A stretch of DNA of 64,000 bases from Bacillus sp. FSL H8-0547 (GCA_038002745.1 JBBODD010000001.1:3968001-4032000), one strand, 5' to 3'; counted from the stretch's first letter, positions 1-7,930 are shown. Program-made: numbers and translations. Notes: generated from the sequence alone by a model not told the origin.

Positions 1-41
1 TTCCACTCGTTAAGTTCGCCCCGATTTATCCCGAATGCCAA
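1..41 (-). CDS. yneQ: YneQ-like protein, N-terminal fragment cut by the window edge
   Basis: Only the first 13 codons are inside the window. From a TTG at 41-39 the minus strand reads MAFGINRGELNEW, which resembles the start of the small conserved Bacillus protein YneQ as I remember it. An AAGGGAT ribosome binding site lies about 7 bases upstream, inside the last codons of yneP. In B. subtilis yneQ follows yneP directly, which supports the call. The function of YneQ is unknown. Identity rests on a short match plus gene order. Confidence 0.6.
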   Translation of the reverse strand, partial: MAFGINRGELNEW

Positions 42-43
42 GG

Positions 44-466
44 TTATCCCTTCTTTTTCGCTTTCTCGTATGCTTTATGCCATTCAGGATAAGCTTTTCT
101 GATTTGAATGGGTTTAAATGTGTCCTTTTTTACACACACGTGATTGGATACCGCCTGAAGAGCAAGCTCTCCCTGGGGAGTGTACATTTCGTAGCCATAA
201 GCTACTTTAAATCCATTGTACTCTTCAATCCATGTATGGACTGTCACGGCATCTCCATATGTAAGCGGCTTTTTATAGCGGACCTGCAGGTCGATAACAG
301 GTGAAATAACGCCCTCTTTTTCCATTTCAGCATAAGAAAAGCCAAGGTCCTGAACAAGTTTTGTTCTTCCTACTTCCATCCAGATCAGATAATTGGCATG
401 ATAGACAACGCCCATCTGATCTGTTTCTGCATATCTTACTTCTATTTCTTTTTTTGAAACAAGCAT
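44..466 (-). CDS. yneP: Acyl-CoA thioesterase, hotdog fold (YneP family)
   Basis: 140 residues, the usual length for the 4-hydroxybenzoyl-CoA thioesterase (YbgC/FadM) family. The N-terminal stretch around residues 10-35 reads RYAETDQMGVVYHANYLIWME, with the Asp of the TDxMGVVYHxxY motif that is catalytic in this family. It probably hydrolyses acyl-CoA thioesters in the cytoplasm; the natural substrate is not known. An AGGAGAGG site precedes the ATG. It is the last complete gene of the minus-strand series tlp-yneP-yneQ, and its stop nearly touches the predicted yneQ start. The family call is secure; the exact substrate cannot be read from the sequence. Confidence 0.9.
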   Translation of the reverse strand: MLVSKKEIEVRYAETDQMGVVYHANYLIWMEVGRTKLVQDLGFSYAEMEKEGVISPVIDLQVRYKKPLTYGDAVTVHTWIEEYNGFKVAYGYEMYTPQGELALQAVSNHVCVKKDTFKPIQIRKAYPEWHKAYEKAKKKG

Positions 467-529
467 CTAGTTCCTCTCCTAATCACACCATGAATATCCA
501 TTATCATACCATAAGCTTTTTTTTCGCAC

Positions 530-557
530 AAAAATAGAGACGGCACAGAGCCGTCTC
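530..557 (-). terminator. Terminator after tlp
   Basis: An 8-bp stem GAGACGGC/GCCGTCTC with a 5-base loop is followed on the minus strand by TATTTTT. It lies just downstream of the tlp stop. Confidence 0.8.
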
Positions 558-565
558 CTGTACGG

Positions 566-796
566 TTACTTATAACCGTTTTCTCGCGCAGAAGCTTCAT
601 CTTTAATTTCAGAACGGAAAGCCTGTATGCTCTCTTCTCTGCGCTCATTTTTTGCTTCAATGCGCGCACGTTCCTCTTCATTTGAAAATTGCAGGCTGTC
701 CTGGGATTTATCAATGTTTTCCATTGTATTTTGAATCATGTCCTGCAATTTTTCTACGTTATCAGAGCGATCATCCGGATTTGCTTTATAGGCCAT
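566..796 (-). CDS. tlp: Small acid-soluble spore protein Tlp
   Basis: 76 residues, starting MAYKANPDDRSDNVEKLQDM. This is the conserved start of Tlp, a minor small acid-soluble protein of the forespore. The protein is highly charged and helical, with NPDDRSDNVEKLQ and a second charged helix (residues 40-66). In B. subtilis Tlp is made late in the forespore, and the same neighbourhood sspN-tlp-yneP is seen here. A good AAGGAAG site precedes the ATG, and the gene has its own terminator. The call is firm. The original name 'thioredoxin-like' is misleading because there is no CxxC motif. Confidence 0.95.
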   Translation of the reverse strand: MAYKANPDDRSDNVEKLQDMIQNTMENIDKSQDSLQFSNEEERARIEAKNERREESIQAFRSEIKDEASARENGYK

Positions 797-869
797 ATGA
801 ACACTTCCTTTTCTAAGATGATGGAAAATGGAGCTGATTAGTTAACATAATAAAATTATGATAACTTGA

Positions 870-1013
870 TTACTCTCCTTTAGTCTGCATAACCTGTGCA
901 TGTTCATTCGATTTATTTTGCATCTGTTTTCCCTTATTCCCGCCAAAGCCTCTTGACTTTGTTCCGATATGGTTCGGGGTAAAGTGGCTTTGTTTGTCAT
1001 TTGAATTTGTCAT
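870..1013 (-). CDS. sspN: Small acid-soluble spore protein N
   Basis: 47 residues from the ATG at 1013. A longer reading to 1070 exists, but GAGAGGAGG lies directly before the ATG at 1013, so this start is preferred. The protein has the SspN features I recall: a HIGTKSRGFGGNKGKQM centre and the C-terminus MQTKGE. It is a minor spore core protein made in the forespore. It sits between fbpB/yneN and tlp as in B. subtilis. It is too small and basic for any enzymatic role. Confidence 0.9.
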   Translation of the reverse strand: MTNSNDKQSHFTPNHIGTKSRGFGGNKGKQMQNKSNEHAQVMQTKGE

Positions 1014-1079
1014 GGTCACTCGCCTCCTCTCCATTATCTTCTCCAGAGAGAAAGCGAACATGACAGCCAAGTGTTGGAT

Positions 1080-1211
1080 TTAGCTGAGCTTGTCAAGCAG
1101 ACGCTGCTCGACTCTTTCCTCAAGCTTATCAAGAGCTTCCTGATCTTTCATGAGCTCTTTTTTATTTTCGAACACTAACTCTTCAAACGTCATTTTTTTC
1201 ATTTTTCTCAT
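1080..1211 (-). CDS. FbpB-like small basic protein (Fur-regulated basic protein B family)
   Basis: 43 residues, short enough to be missed by gene finders. The reading MRKMKKMTFEELVFENKKEL followed by a charged helix matches the FbpB family pattern (basic start, FEELVxENKxEL). In B. subtilis FbpB is a Fur-controlled small protein thought to help the sRNA FsrA. A GGAGGTG site is placed well before the ATG. No clear Fur box is visible upstream, and the gene lies in the tlp-sspN neighbourhood rather than near iron genes, so it may be a paralogue with another role. The family is likely; the function is inferred. Confidence 0.7.
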   Translation of the reverse strand: MRKMKKMTFEELVFENKKELMKDQEALDKLEERVEQRLLDKLS

Positions 1212-1283
1212 GCAGTACACCTCCATATGTATTACATCCATTATTTCCAATAATCTGTAAATTAATCGCGGATTTTTTAAAAA

Positions 1284-1315
1284 AACGAAAAAAGACTGTT
1301 CGTTATGAACAGTCC
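1284..1315 (-). terminator. Terminator after yneN
   Basis: Stem GACTGTTC (1294-1301) pairs with GAACAGTC (1307-1314) and is followed by a long T run on the minus strand. Confidence 0.85.
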
Positions 1316-1819
1316 CTACAGTTCCAGAAGTTTTTCCATCGTTTCCTTTGTCATCGCTCCTCTTGATATATTCAGTATGCTGCCTTCCTCATCAAGGAAA
1401 TAGGTCGTCGGATAGGAATAAACCTCATATTGAATGCTGACGCGGCCATCCTTATCAAGTGCCACAGGGAACGTTAATTTCCGCTTTGAAATAAACGTTT
1501 CCACATCATCGAGGCTTTTCTCGGCGTTCGTCATATTTACAGCCAGAACAACCAGTTCTTCCTTATGCTCATCCTGCAGCTTTTGCATTTCCGGCATTTC
1601 CGCTTCGCACGGCGGACACCATGTCGCCCAGAAATTCACCATTACTTTTTTGCCTTTCACATCATCAAGCGTAACGGTCTCTCCACTAAGTGTTTCCATT
1701 TCAAATTCCGGCGGTTTGTTGCCTATTTCAAGTCCTTCTTCAGGTTCTTGCAATATGGCAAACCAGACGGCATAGCCTGCCAAAAACACGAGCAGTCCTA
1801 TGGCAAGTATTCTCTTCAC
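1316..1819 (-). CDS. yneN: Membrane-anchored thiol-disulfide protein, TlpA/ResA type (YneN)
   Basis: 167 residues from a GTG at 1819, chosen because AAGGGGG lies about 6 bases upstream; longer readings lack a ribosome site. Residues 1-20 form an uncleaved signal anchor (MKRILAIGLLVFLAGYAVWF). The rest is a thioredoxin fold on the outer side of the membrane with the redox centre FWATWCPPCEAEMPEM near residue 75. The family reduces or oxidises disulfides in exported proteins, for example in cytochrome c or spore assembly. In B. subtilis yneN also lies next to citB. The partner cannot be told from the sequence. Confidence 0.85.
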   Translation of the reverse strand: MKRILAIGLLVFLAGYAVWFAILQEPEEGLEIGNKPPEFEMETLSGETVTLDDVKGKKVMVNFWATWCPPCEAEMPEMQKLQDEHKEELVVLAVNMTNAEKSLDDVETFISKRKLTFPVALDKDGRVSIQYEVYSYPTTYFLDEEGSILNISRGAMTKETMEKLLEL

Positions 1820-1936
1820 CGTTTTTCCCCCTTGGTGCATGCTTGTCTGTTTATGTATATGCTGTGCCCAAATGGACAAGTCTCTTTTTCATTAAATCAT
1901 CTCTTTTTCAAAAGAACAACTGAATTGAACAAAATA

Positions 1937-1960
1937 AAAAAGGGCGGAAGTCCGCCCTCT
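1937..1960 (-). terminator. Terminator after citB
   Basis: Stem AGGGCGGA/TCCGCCCT (1941-1958) with a 2-base core is followed by T-rich sequence on the minus strand. Confidence 0.9.
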
Positions 1961-1966
1961 TTATCA

Positions 1967-4693
1967 TCAGCCTTTGATCTTCTCGCGAAGAACCATTTGA
2001 AGAATTCCGCCATGGCGGTAGTAGTCAACTTCAACATCGCTGTCGAAGCGGACAAGCACTTCAAATTCTTTTGCATTGCCTTCTGCATCAGTCGCTCTCA
2101 CTTTCACATGGTCGCGCGGCTTAACCGTCTCGTCAATCAGCACTTCGATTGATTCAGTTCCAGTCAAACCAAGCACTTCAGCATTTTCGCCTTGTTTAAA
2201 CTGGAGCGGCAGAACGCCCATGAATACAAGGTTGCTTCTGTGAATGCGTTCAAAGCTTTCAGCAATAACCGTTTTAATGCCAAGAAGATTTGTGCCTTTA
2301 GCAGCCCAGTCGCGTGAGCTTCCCATTCCGTAATCTTTGCCGGCAAGAACAACAAGGCCTGTACCGTCTTGTTTGTACTTCATGCATGCATCGTAAATGG
2401 ACGTTACTTCACCAGTAGGCCAGTACGTAGTGTATCCGCCCTCTGTTCCAGGTGCTACTTGGTTTTTAATGCGGATATTGGCAAATGTACCGCGCATCAT
2501 CACTTCATGATTACCGCGGCGTGAACCGTATGAGTTAAACTCTCTAGGGCTTACGCCTTTTTCCTGCAGGTAGCGGCCCGCAGGCGTGTCTTTTCCGATT
2601 GAACCTGCCGGTGAAATGTGGTCTGTTGTCACAGAGTCACCAAACTTAGCTACAACGCGGAGATTTCTGAGCGGTTCAACAAGACCCGGCTCCGGATTCA
2701 GGTTCTCGAAAAATGGAGGGTTCTGAATGTAAGTAGAATCCTGATCCCATTTGTAAAGAGCCTCATCTGTTGTCTGAATGGCATTCCAGCGCTCATTGTC
2801 GTCAAACACACGGCCATATTCCTGTCTGAACAGTTCAGGAGTTACCGTTTGCTTAACGATTTCATTAATCTCATCCATAGAAGGCCAGATGTCATCAAAG
2901 AAGACATCATTTCCGTCTTTGTCTTTTCCAAGTGAATCATTTTTAAGGTCAATGTTCACTGTGCCTGCAAGTGCATATGCCACAACAAGCGGCGGAGAAG
3001 CAAGATAGTTTCCTTTTACCAGTGGATGGATGCGTCCTTCAAAGTTACGGTTTCCGGAAAGAACGGATGTAACTAGTAGATCGTTTTCAGCAACCGCTTT
3101 TTCAATTTCATCAGCAAGCGGACCTGAGTTTCCGATACAAGTCGTACAGCCGTACCCTACAACGTTGAAGCCTAATTGGTTCATATATGGCAGAAGGCCG
3201 GAATTTTCAAGGTAGCCTGTAACAACTTTTGAGCCTGGAGCTAAAGAAGTTTTTACGTAAGCCGGCACCTTCATTCCTTTTTCAATCGCTTTTTTCGCTA
3301 CAAGACCTGCACCTACAAGAACATAAGGATTCGATGTGTTTGTACAGCTTGTAATGGCAGCAATCGCAATCGCGCCAGTCTTCATTTTTGTCACTTCGCC
3401 GTTTGCAAGCGTAACAGAAATCTCTTTTCCTGCTTCTGCAGCTTCAAGACCAAAGCCCTGATTTCCGGCAGGTGCAGCAAGAGCTGTCTGGAACGATTTT
3501 TGCATAGCAGAAAGAGGAATTAGATCCTGAGGTCGTTTAGGTCCTGAAAGATTCGGCTCGATTTCTGCAAGGTCAATTTCTACAACCGAAGTGTACGCAG
3601 GCTCCACATCAGGCGAGAAGAAAAGTTCGTTCTCTTTGCAGTATGCCTCAACCATATCAACAAGCTCGCTGTCGCGGCCAGTAAGCTTCATATATTCAAG
3701 TGATTCGCCGTCAACCGGGAAGAATCCGCATGTTGCGCCATACTCTGGTGCCATGTTGGCAATTGTCGCGCGGTCTGCAAGCGGAAGCTGCGGTACGCCA
3801 GGTCCGAAGAATTCCACGAATTTGCCTACTACGCCTTTTTGGCGGAGGACCTGAGTCACTTTCAGTGCAAGGTCTGTAGCCGTTGTTCCGTTTGGCATTT
3901 TACCTGTAAGTTTAACGCCAATTACTTCAGGAACCGGGAAATATGAAGGCTGGCCAAGCATGCCTGCTTCAGCTTCAATTCCGCCGACACCCCATCCAAG
4001 AACACCGATGCCGTTGATCATTGTCGTATGAGAATCTGTTCCTACAAGTGAATCCGGATATGTTTCAAATGTGCCGTCTGCACCTTCTACAGCGTGAACG
4101 ACATTTGCAAGGTACTCAAGGTTTACCTGGTGAACGATTCCTGTTGCAGGAGGAACCGCACGGTAGTTGTTAAACGCTTTCTTAGCCCAGCTCAAGAATT
4201 GGTAGCGTTCTGCGTTGCGCTCGAACTCAAGCTCCATGTTAAATTGAAGAGAGTCCAATGTACCGGCTTTATCAACTTGAACAGAGTGGTCAATGACAAG
4301 ATCAACCGGAATCTCTGGATTGATGACATCAGGATTTCCGCCGATGTCAGCCATTGCTTTTCTGAGGGATGCCAAGTCAACAACGGCAGGAACGCCTGTA
4401 AAATCCTGAAGGATGACGCGTGATGGCTTAAATGGCACATCAAGTTCTTTTTGCTCAGCTGTGCCCCATTTTGCAAGGTTTTCAACGTGCTCTTTTGTAA
4501 TAACTCTTCCATCTACCTGTCTCAAAACAGATTCAAGCAGAACTTTAATGGAATACGGCAGTTTGGAAACATTGCCGATTCCTGCATCTTCTAATGCTTT
4601 TAATGAATAATAGTTGTATGTTTTTCCGCCTACTGTAAAACTTTTACGCGCTTGGAAAACATCGTGATGTGCTAATTGCTCTTGTTTCGTCAT
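1967..4693 (-). CDS. citB: Aconitate hydratase
   Basis: 908 residues, the normal length of bacterial AcnA-type aconitase. It converts citrate to isocitrate in the TCA cycle and carries a [4Fe-4S] cluster. Cluster ligands are visible: TSCTNTSNP near residue 450 and [11 protein letters not shown] near residue 515, together three cysteines. Substrate-binding [12 protein letters not shown] and [10 protein letters not shown] lie in the C-terminal swivel domain. In B. subtilis the apo-protein also binds RNA under iron shortage; that role is known for the family, not shown here. It is divergent from sspO, as in B. subtilis, and a dyad like the CcpC operator lies upstream. Confidence 0.98.
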   Translation of the reverse strand: MTKQEQLAHHDVFQARKSFTVGGKTYNYYSLKALEDAGIGNVSKLPYSIKVLLESVLRQVDGRVITKEHVENLAKWGTAEQKELDVPFKPSRVILQDFTGVPAVVDLASLRKAMADIGGNPDVINPEIPVDLVIDHSVQVDKAGTLDSLQFNMELEFERNAERYQFLSWAKKAFNNYRAVPPATGIVHQVNLEYLANVVHAVEGADGTFETYPDSLVGTDSHTTMINGIGVLGWGVGGIEAEAGMLGQPSYFPVPEVIGVKLTGKMPNGTTATDLALKVTQVLRQKGVVGKFVEFFGPGVPQLPLADRATIANMAPEYGATCGFFPVDGESLEYMKLTGRDSELVDMVEAYCKENELFFSPDVEPAYTSVVEIDLAEIEPNLSGPKRPQDLIPLSAMQKSFQTALAAPAGNQGFGLEAAEAGKEISVTLANGEVTKMKTGAIAIAAITSCTNTSNPYVLVGAGLVAKKAIEKGMKVPAYVKTSLAPGSKVVTGYLENSGLLPYMNQLGFNVVGYGCTTCIGNSGPLADEIEKAVAENDLLVTSVLSGNRNFEGRIHPLVKGNYLASPPLVVAYALAGTVNIDLKNDSLGKDKDGNDVFFDDIWPSMDEINEIVKQTVTPELFRQEYGRVFDDNERWNAIQTTDEALYKWDQDSTYIQNPPFFENLNPEPGLVEPLRNLRVVAKFGDSVTTDHISPAGSIGKDTPAGRYLQEKGVSPREFNSYGSRRGNHEVMMRGTFANIRIKNQVAPGTEGGYTTYWPTGEVTSIYDACMKYKQDGTGLVVLAGKDYGMGSSRDWAAKGTNLLGIKTVIAESFERIHRSNLVFMGVLPLQFKQGENAEVLGLTGTESIEVLIDETVKPRDHVKVRATDAEGNAKEFEVLVRFDSDVEVDYYRHGGILQMVLREKIKG

Positions 4694-4801
4694 ATGTTTT
4701 CTCCCCTTTTAAATCAAAATCGACGTTTGTGTCGAAACCTCGGTCTCTCCCACCAATTACTTCGCACATGTTCATCTTAATACATGTTTTAACATAAGTA
4801 A

Positions 4802-4817
4802 ATAACAATGCTGTTAT
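4802..4817 (-). promoter_or_regulatory. CcpC-type dyad upstream of citB
   Basis: The sequence ATAACAATGCTGTTAT contains the perfect dyad ATAACA/TGTTAT. In B. subtilis the citrate-responsive LysR regulator CcpC binds an ATAA-N7-TTAT dyad upstream of citB. The dyad here is about 110 bases before the citB start. ATAA/TTAT-like half sites also occur nearby. The function is inferred from position and pattern. Confidence 0.55.
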
Positions 4818-4936
4818 CAAAGTACATAAGTAGTTCTTATAGTTGTAAACTTCAGATCTTTTTCAATAGAAAGAATTGTAACCGCGCACATCAATTTTAA
4901 AAGAAAACAAACACTATCAGCATGGGGGTGACAGTT

Positions 4937-5086
4937 ATGGCCAAACGCAAGGCTAACCATGCAAATGAAGGCATGAATGCAGCTTCCGCTCAAGGAAAAG
5001 GGGCAGGATACAACGAAGAATTTTCAAATGAGCCTCTATCAGCAGCGCAGAAGCAGAATAATAAGAAACGCAAATCTAATCAATAA
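4937..5086 (+). CDS. sspO: Small acid-soluble spore protein O
   Basis: 49 residues, too short for many gene finders. The reading [20 protein letters not shown] continues to [11 protein letters not shown]. This agrees with SspO (CotK), a minor spore core protein with a basic start, an internal QGKGAGY and a NNKKRK end. A GGGGGTG site precedes the ATG. It is transcribed away from citB and is followed by a strong hairpin. In B. subtilis sspO and sspP form an operon; here they are separated by a terminator and an opposing small gene. Confidence 0.92.
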   Translation: MAKRKANHANEGMNAASAQGKGAGYNEEFSNEPLSAAQKQNNKKRKSNQ

Positions 5087-5091
5087 ACAAA

Positions 5092-5114
5092 AAACGACGG
5101 ATTTTCCGTCGTTT
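5092..5114. terminator. Bidirectional terminator between sspO and the opposing small gene
   Basis: Stem ACGACGGA (5094-5101) pairs with TCCGTCGT (5105-5112), flanked by A and T runs on both sides. Confidence 0.85.
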
Positions 5115-5118
5115 TTGT

Positions 5119-5382
5119 TTATTGTTCTTCAATATTTACTTCAGCAACAATCTTTGACAAATCTCTTCTGTATTGTTCAAGTGTTTCCCTCTGCGTCTCT
5201 GATGCAACTTCAAGCGCATTGTTGATCTGTTCATAAGCTTCGTTGATCTCTTCTTTCAAATGACTGAGCTGAATCCCGTAATCCGGTGTTTCTGCTGAAA
5301 GCTGCTGGTACATATTCTCCGCCTGTGCAGTCCCCTGCTGTGCGGCCTGAAACGCCTGCTGTTTATTTTTATGATAAGGCAT
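5119..5382 (-). CDS. Small Gln/Glu-rich helical protein of unknown function
   Basis: 87 residues with no cysteine, signal or membrane segment. The protein appears almost wholly helical, in two stretches (residues 5-30 and 37-85) rich in Gln, Glu and Ala, with a plausible coiled coil near the C-terminus. A GGAGGG site precedes the ATG. It lies between sspO and sspP on the opposite strand, which suggests an inserted small gene. The pattern recalls YtzC-type (DUF2524) small proteins of spore formers, but I cannot confirm that by eye. Treat it as a real but unassigned gene. Confidence 0.6.
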   Translation of the reverse strand: MPYHKNKQQAFQAAQQGTAQAENMYQQLSAETPDYGIQLSHLKEEINEAYEQINNALEVASETQRETLEQYRRDLSKIVAEVNIEEQ

Positions 5383-5510
5383 GATTTTCCCTCCTTAAAG
5401 TGGCTGAATCTGTCTTTATTTTGGTTTTTCAATGGTCATATTATACAGCCTCCCTTTTGCATGAAGGACCTGCCATTGCATCATGATATAGATAAAGGAA
5501 GGTGACACTA

Positions 5511-5657
5511 ATGACAAACAAAAACAACAGCAAAGACATGCACAAGAACGCACCAAAAGGAAACAACCCCGGCCAGCCCGAACCGCTGGACGGATCCAAA
5601 AAAGTAAAAAACCGCAACCACACAAGGCAAAAAAATCATTCGCATCATGATATGTGA
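5511..5657 (+). CDS. sspP: Small acid-soluble spore protein P
   Basis: 48 residues. The reading [20 protein letters not shown] continues with [20 protein letters not shown] and ends HHDM. This is nearly the same as the B. subtilis SspP (CotL) sequence as I recall it. It is a minor spore core protein made in the forespore. An AAGGAAGGTG site precedes the ATG. The intergenic repeat cluster begins directly after the stop. Confidence 0.93.
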   Translation: MTNKNNSKDMHKNAPKGNNPGQPEPLDGSKKVKNRNHTRQKNHSHHDM

Positions 5658-5659
5658 TT

Positions 5660-6310
5660 AGAAAAGCGGAAGCGCCTTGCTTAGCTCCGAAGGACAGAAA
5701 AGGCTCCGCCGGAAAAAGCCGGGTTTGCTTTTTTCGGCGGAGCCGTTCTGGCCGAGGAGTTAGGCGCTGGAGCTGGACAACGTGCAGAGCTCAATGAACG
5801 TAATGACGCCTTTAACTCTTAAGCATAGATAAGAAATCTCCCGAAAAGTCCGGTTTTGACTTTTTGGGAGATTTTGTTCTGGCAGAAGGACTAGAAGGCG
5901 GAGCTGGACAGTGTGCATAGCGCAATGAACCAAAAGACGTCTTTAACTCCTAAGCATACATATGATATCCCCTTAAAAAGTCCGCTTTTGACTTTTTCGG
6001 TGATTTTGTTCTGACGGAAGGACTAGGAGGCGGAGCTGGACAATACCGAAAAGCGGAAGAGCTCGTTTAGCTCCGGGAGTCAGATAAGGAAACAGCGGTA
6101 AAGGCGCTTTTTGCCTTTGCCGATGGTTCCGATCTGACAGAGGAGTTGAGCGCTGGAGCTGGACAATGTGCAGAGCGCAATGAGCATAATCACTTCTTAA
6201 CTTCTACGCATAGAAATGATATCCCCTTAAAAAGTCCGCTTTTGACTTTTCAGGGATTTTGTTCTGAAAGATGAGTTGAGAGATGCACCTGGACAATGTG
6301 CAAACCACAA
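5660..6310 (+). repeat. Tandem cluster of a Bacillus-type intergenic repeat, about five diverged units
   Basis: Five related units start near 5660, 5831, 5960, 6051 and 6211. Units 1 and 4 open with AAAAGCGGAAG and a TTAGCTCCG block. Units 2, 3 and 5 are shorter and open with a hairpin such as TCCCGAAAAGTCC...GACTTTTTGGGA. All end with a variant of GGCGGAGCTGGACAATGTGC. Between units a linker close to GCAATGAAC..AATGAC..CTTTAACTCCTAAGCATA repeats three times. The stretch has no coding potential. The GCGGAAGCGCC...GGCGCTGGAGCTGGAC ends can pair, so each full unit may fold as one long hairpin. The family resembles repeats scattered in many Bacillus genomes. Confidence 0.8.
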
Positions 6311-6579
6311 TCATTTCCCCCCTCCAGCTCCCACCAAATACAGCAACTATAAAATTGCACAAAACGGCCCATCCGTTCGTGCAATTTTTCTTTTTATGCC
6401 AGGCATGAACAACAGCAGCAGGAAATAAACTGAACTATAGAAAGAGCCCCGCAATTAACTGTTGCACTGCCTTCCGCATATCAGCTTCACAGCATTTCTG
6501 CACAATCTGTCTTCTATTCACGTCCTGATAATGAGCTGAATAAAATGAAAGTAGCATGGTTTTTGGAGGTCAACATGAG

Positions 6580-6981
6580 ATGGACAAAAAAAAGCGTTCA
6601 AAACCATCTGATTTGAGCTGTATCGAAGACTGGATGAACCAGTTCTTCACAGACCCGTTCTCTGCCCTCCTTGATTGCAGATCCTTCCGGGTGGATTTGT
6701 TTGAAACAAGCGAGGAATACATTGTTGAGGCAGAGTTCGCAGAGGTAAAACCGGAAGATATACAGATTAGAGCTAGCCGGGAAACGCTCATTATCACAGC
6801 ACAGACTGCCGGGCAGACGACAGAATCAGATCAGCTGGAGAGATCCGTTCTACTTCCCTTTTCACTTGAGAATAAAAAGATTGAGGCTATTTTTTCAAAT
6901 GATATTCTTGAAGTAAAGATATTTAAAGAAGGCAGCTGCTCACGCAAAAGCTCATATATCCCTGTTCAATTTGCTCATTAA
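6580..6981 (+). CDS. cotM: Spore coat protein CotM, alpha-crystallin (Hsp20) family
   Basis: 133 residues from the ATG at 6580, which has GGAGGT 9 bases upstream; the ATG at 6556 has no such site. Residues 35-125 form an Hsp20/alpha-crystallin domain: a start like FRVDLFETSEEYIVEAEF, then ETLIITA and the end LEVKIFKE. In B. subtilis CotM is an outer-coat protein made in the mother cell, and it lies at the same place between yneK and sspP. It is not a typical heat-shock chaperone, since the I-x-I/V tail motif is weak. A hairpin terminator follows. Confidence 0.85.
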   Translation: MDKKKRSKPSDLSCIEDWMNQFFTDPFSALLDCRSFRVDLFETSEEYIVEAEFAEVKPEDIQIRASRETLIITAQTAGQTTESDQLERSVLLPFSLENKKIEAIFSNDILEVKIFKEGSCSRKSSYIPVQFAH

Positions 6982-7005
6982 AGCAAGCTGTGCTTGCTTT
7001 TTTAT
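6981..7005 (+). terminator. Terminator after cotM
   Basis: Stem AAGCAAG/CTTGCTT with a 5-base loop is followed by TTTTT. Confidence 0.8.
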
Positions 7006-7033
7006 TGTTACACCAGAAAATTATAAAGAGTAA

Positions 7034-7190
7034 AAGACTGTGGAAAACATAAGAAAGTTATCCTCGGTAAGCGTAAGCGCCTAAATCCTCTGTCAGAACA
7101 AATCCGTCAAAAAGTCTAACCCGGACTTTTACACCGGATTCTTTTCTGCCTATCGGATCTGACCAAGGCGCTTGCGCTTTTGTTTTCCCC
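7034..7190 (-). repeat. Solitary copy of the intergenic repeat, inverted
   Basis: Read on the minus strand this shows AAAAGCGCAAGCGCC..., GTCAGATCCGATAGGCAG, an inner AAAGTCCGGGTTAGACTTTTTGACGG-like part and GACAGAGGATTTAGGCGCT, the order seen in unit 1 at 5660. It continues into GATAACTTTCTTATG...CCACAGTCTT, a flank also present beside the copy near 58260. It lies between cotM and the gerPA-like gene and has no coding capacity. Confidence 0.7.
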
Positions 7191-7286
7191 GCCAAAAACT
7201 GCGCAGAAAGTGTCATTTTGTAGGTTTCTGCTCAGACAAGTCCTTCTTGTCCGGCATATGTATAAGGAAGAAGGAGAGTGTTTGCA

Positions 7287-7472
7287 GTGGGAGTCTATAT
7301 TAAAAATCTTGTGATCAACGAAATTACTGGCGGCACAGTCAATTTCGGCAATTGTATCCGCATGTCTTCGAATGAAGCGAGCAAAACCGTTCAGGATTCC
7401 GAACAGCCGTCTGAGGAAAATGAAACGGCATCCGAACAGATGCCGCGTTTACAATTCAGATGGTTTTTTTGA
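7287..7472 (+). CDS. GerPA/GerPF-like small spore germination protein
   Basis: 61 residues from a GTG at 7287, with AAGGAGAG about 10 bases upstream. Residues 1-32 read GVYIKNLVINEITGGTVNFGNCIRMS..EASKT. This fits the GerPA/GerPF family pattern (hydrophobic strand, TGGTVNFGD, SPxxxSKT). Those proteins of the inner spore coat help germinants pass. The usual gerP operon is elsewhere in Bacillus, so this is a single extra member. The C-terminal half is acidic and unlike the family. The 3' end overlaps the opposing zinc-ribbon gene by 24 bases. Confidence 0.65.
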   Translation: MGVYIKNLVINEITGGTVNFGNCIRMSSNEASKTVQDSEQPSEENETASEQMPRLQFRWFF

Positions 7473-7595
7473 AGGTTTGGTGCTTTGGGCCTGAACATTG
7501 ATTTCTATTTTTTTGATCAGCTGATTTCCGCACCGAGGACACATTTTGCTTTGTTCCAGGAGCAGCATGCAGTTTGTGCAATAGAACTTTTCCAT
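7449..7595 (-). CDS. Small zinc-ribbon protein
   Basis: 48 residues with two CxxC knuckles (CTNC at residues 6-9, CPRC at 19-22) and a basic tail (KKIEINV..KPSKKPSEL). It should bind one zinc ion. The TAGGGGGTTT site lies about 8 bases before the ATG. It is convergent with, and overlaps, the gerPA-like gene. Proteins of this type (zinc-ribbon only) are common in Bacillus and have no assigned role. The reading is too short for most ORF callers, but the cysteine spacing and ribosome site make it credible. Confidence 0.6.
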   Translation of the reverse strand: MEKFYCTNCMLLLEQSKMCPRCGNQLIKKIEINVQAQSTKPSKKPSEL

Positions 7596-7719
7596 TTAAG
7601 AAACCCCCTATCTTTCAGCGTATGTTGACAGGGCTTAAATGTTTCTTTTTTCTGTCACTGCCGTTCTGAAAACGGATGGCAAAACATATTTTTTTCTAAA
7701 AGACAAAAGGGGTATGCTT

Positions 7720-7863
7720 ATGGCTTATTACGGCTCCAAGGGATGGTATGTGAAAGCACTCAGAGAAATGGGAATCACCAGGCACCCGATTGAGAGAAGA
7801 AAACTGAAAATGTACAAAACGTTTGTCCTCCGGAATTTGTATGATCAGGCACTAGAGAAATAA
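7720..7863 (+). CDS. YflJ-like small protein (DUF2639)
   Basis: 47 residues from the ATG at 7720, with AAAAGGGG 7 bases upstream; an earlier in-frame ATG at 7714 is too close to that site. The sequence MAYYGSKGWYVKALREMGIT followed by RHPIERRKLKMYKT and LRNLY matches the DUF2639/YflJ pattern as I recall it (GSKGxxV, G.xxHP.exRKLexYKTxVLRNLY). The protein is basic and soluble. Its function is unknown; the family seems restricted to Bacillus-like spore formers. A terminator follows. Confidence 0.8.
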   Translation: MAYYGSKGWYVKALREMGITRHPIERRKLKMYKTFVLRNLYDQALEK

Positions 7864-7892
7864 ATAAAGCCTTTGCACATCCGTTTTTCTCG

Positions 7893-7930
7893 CAAAAAAA
7901 GACATCCTGCTGACAGGAAGTCTTTTCTTT
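7893..7930 (+). terminator. Terminator after the yflJ-like gene
   Basis: An imperfect stem AAAAGAC-TCCTG/CAGGA-GTCTTTT is followed by T-rich sequence. Confidence 0.75.

Noticed and set aside
442-714. A 90-residue minus-strand frame overlapping tlp
   Set aside because: It is an alternative frame of the well-identified tlp gene and runs through its terminator.
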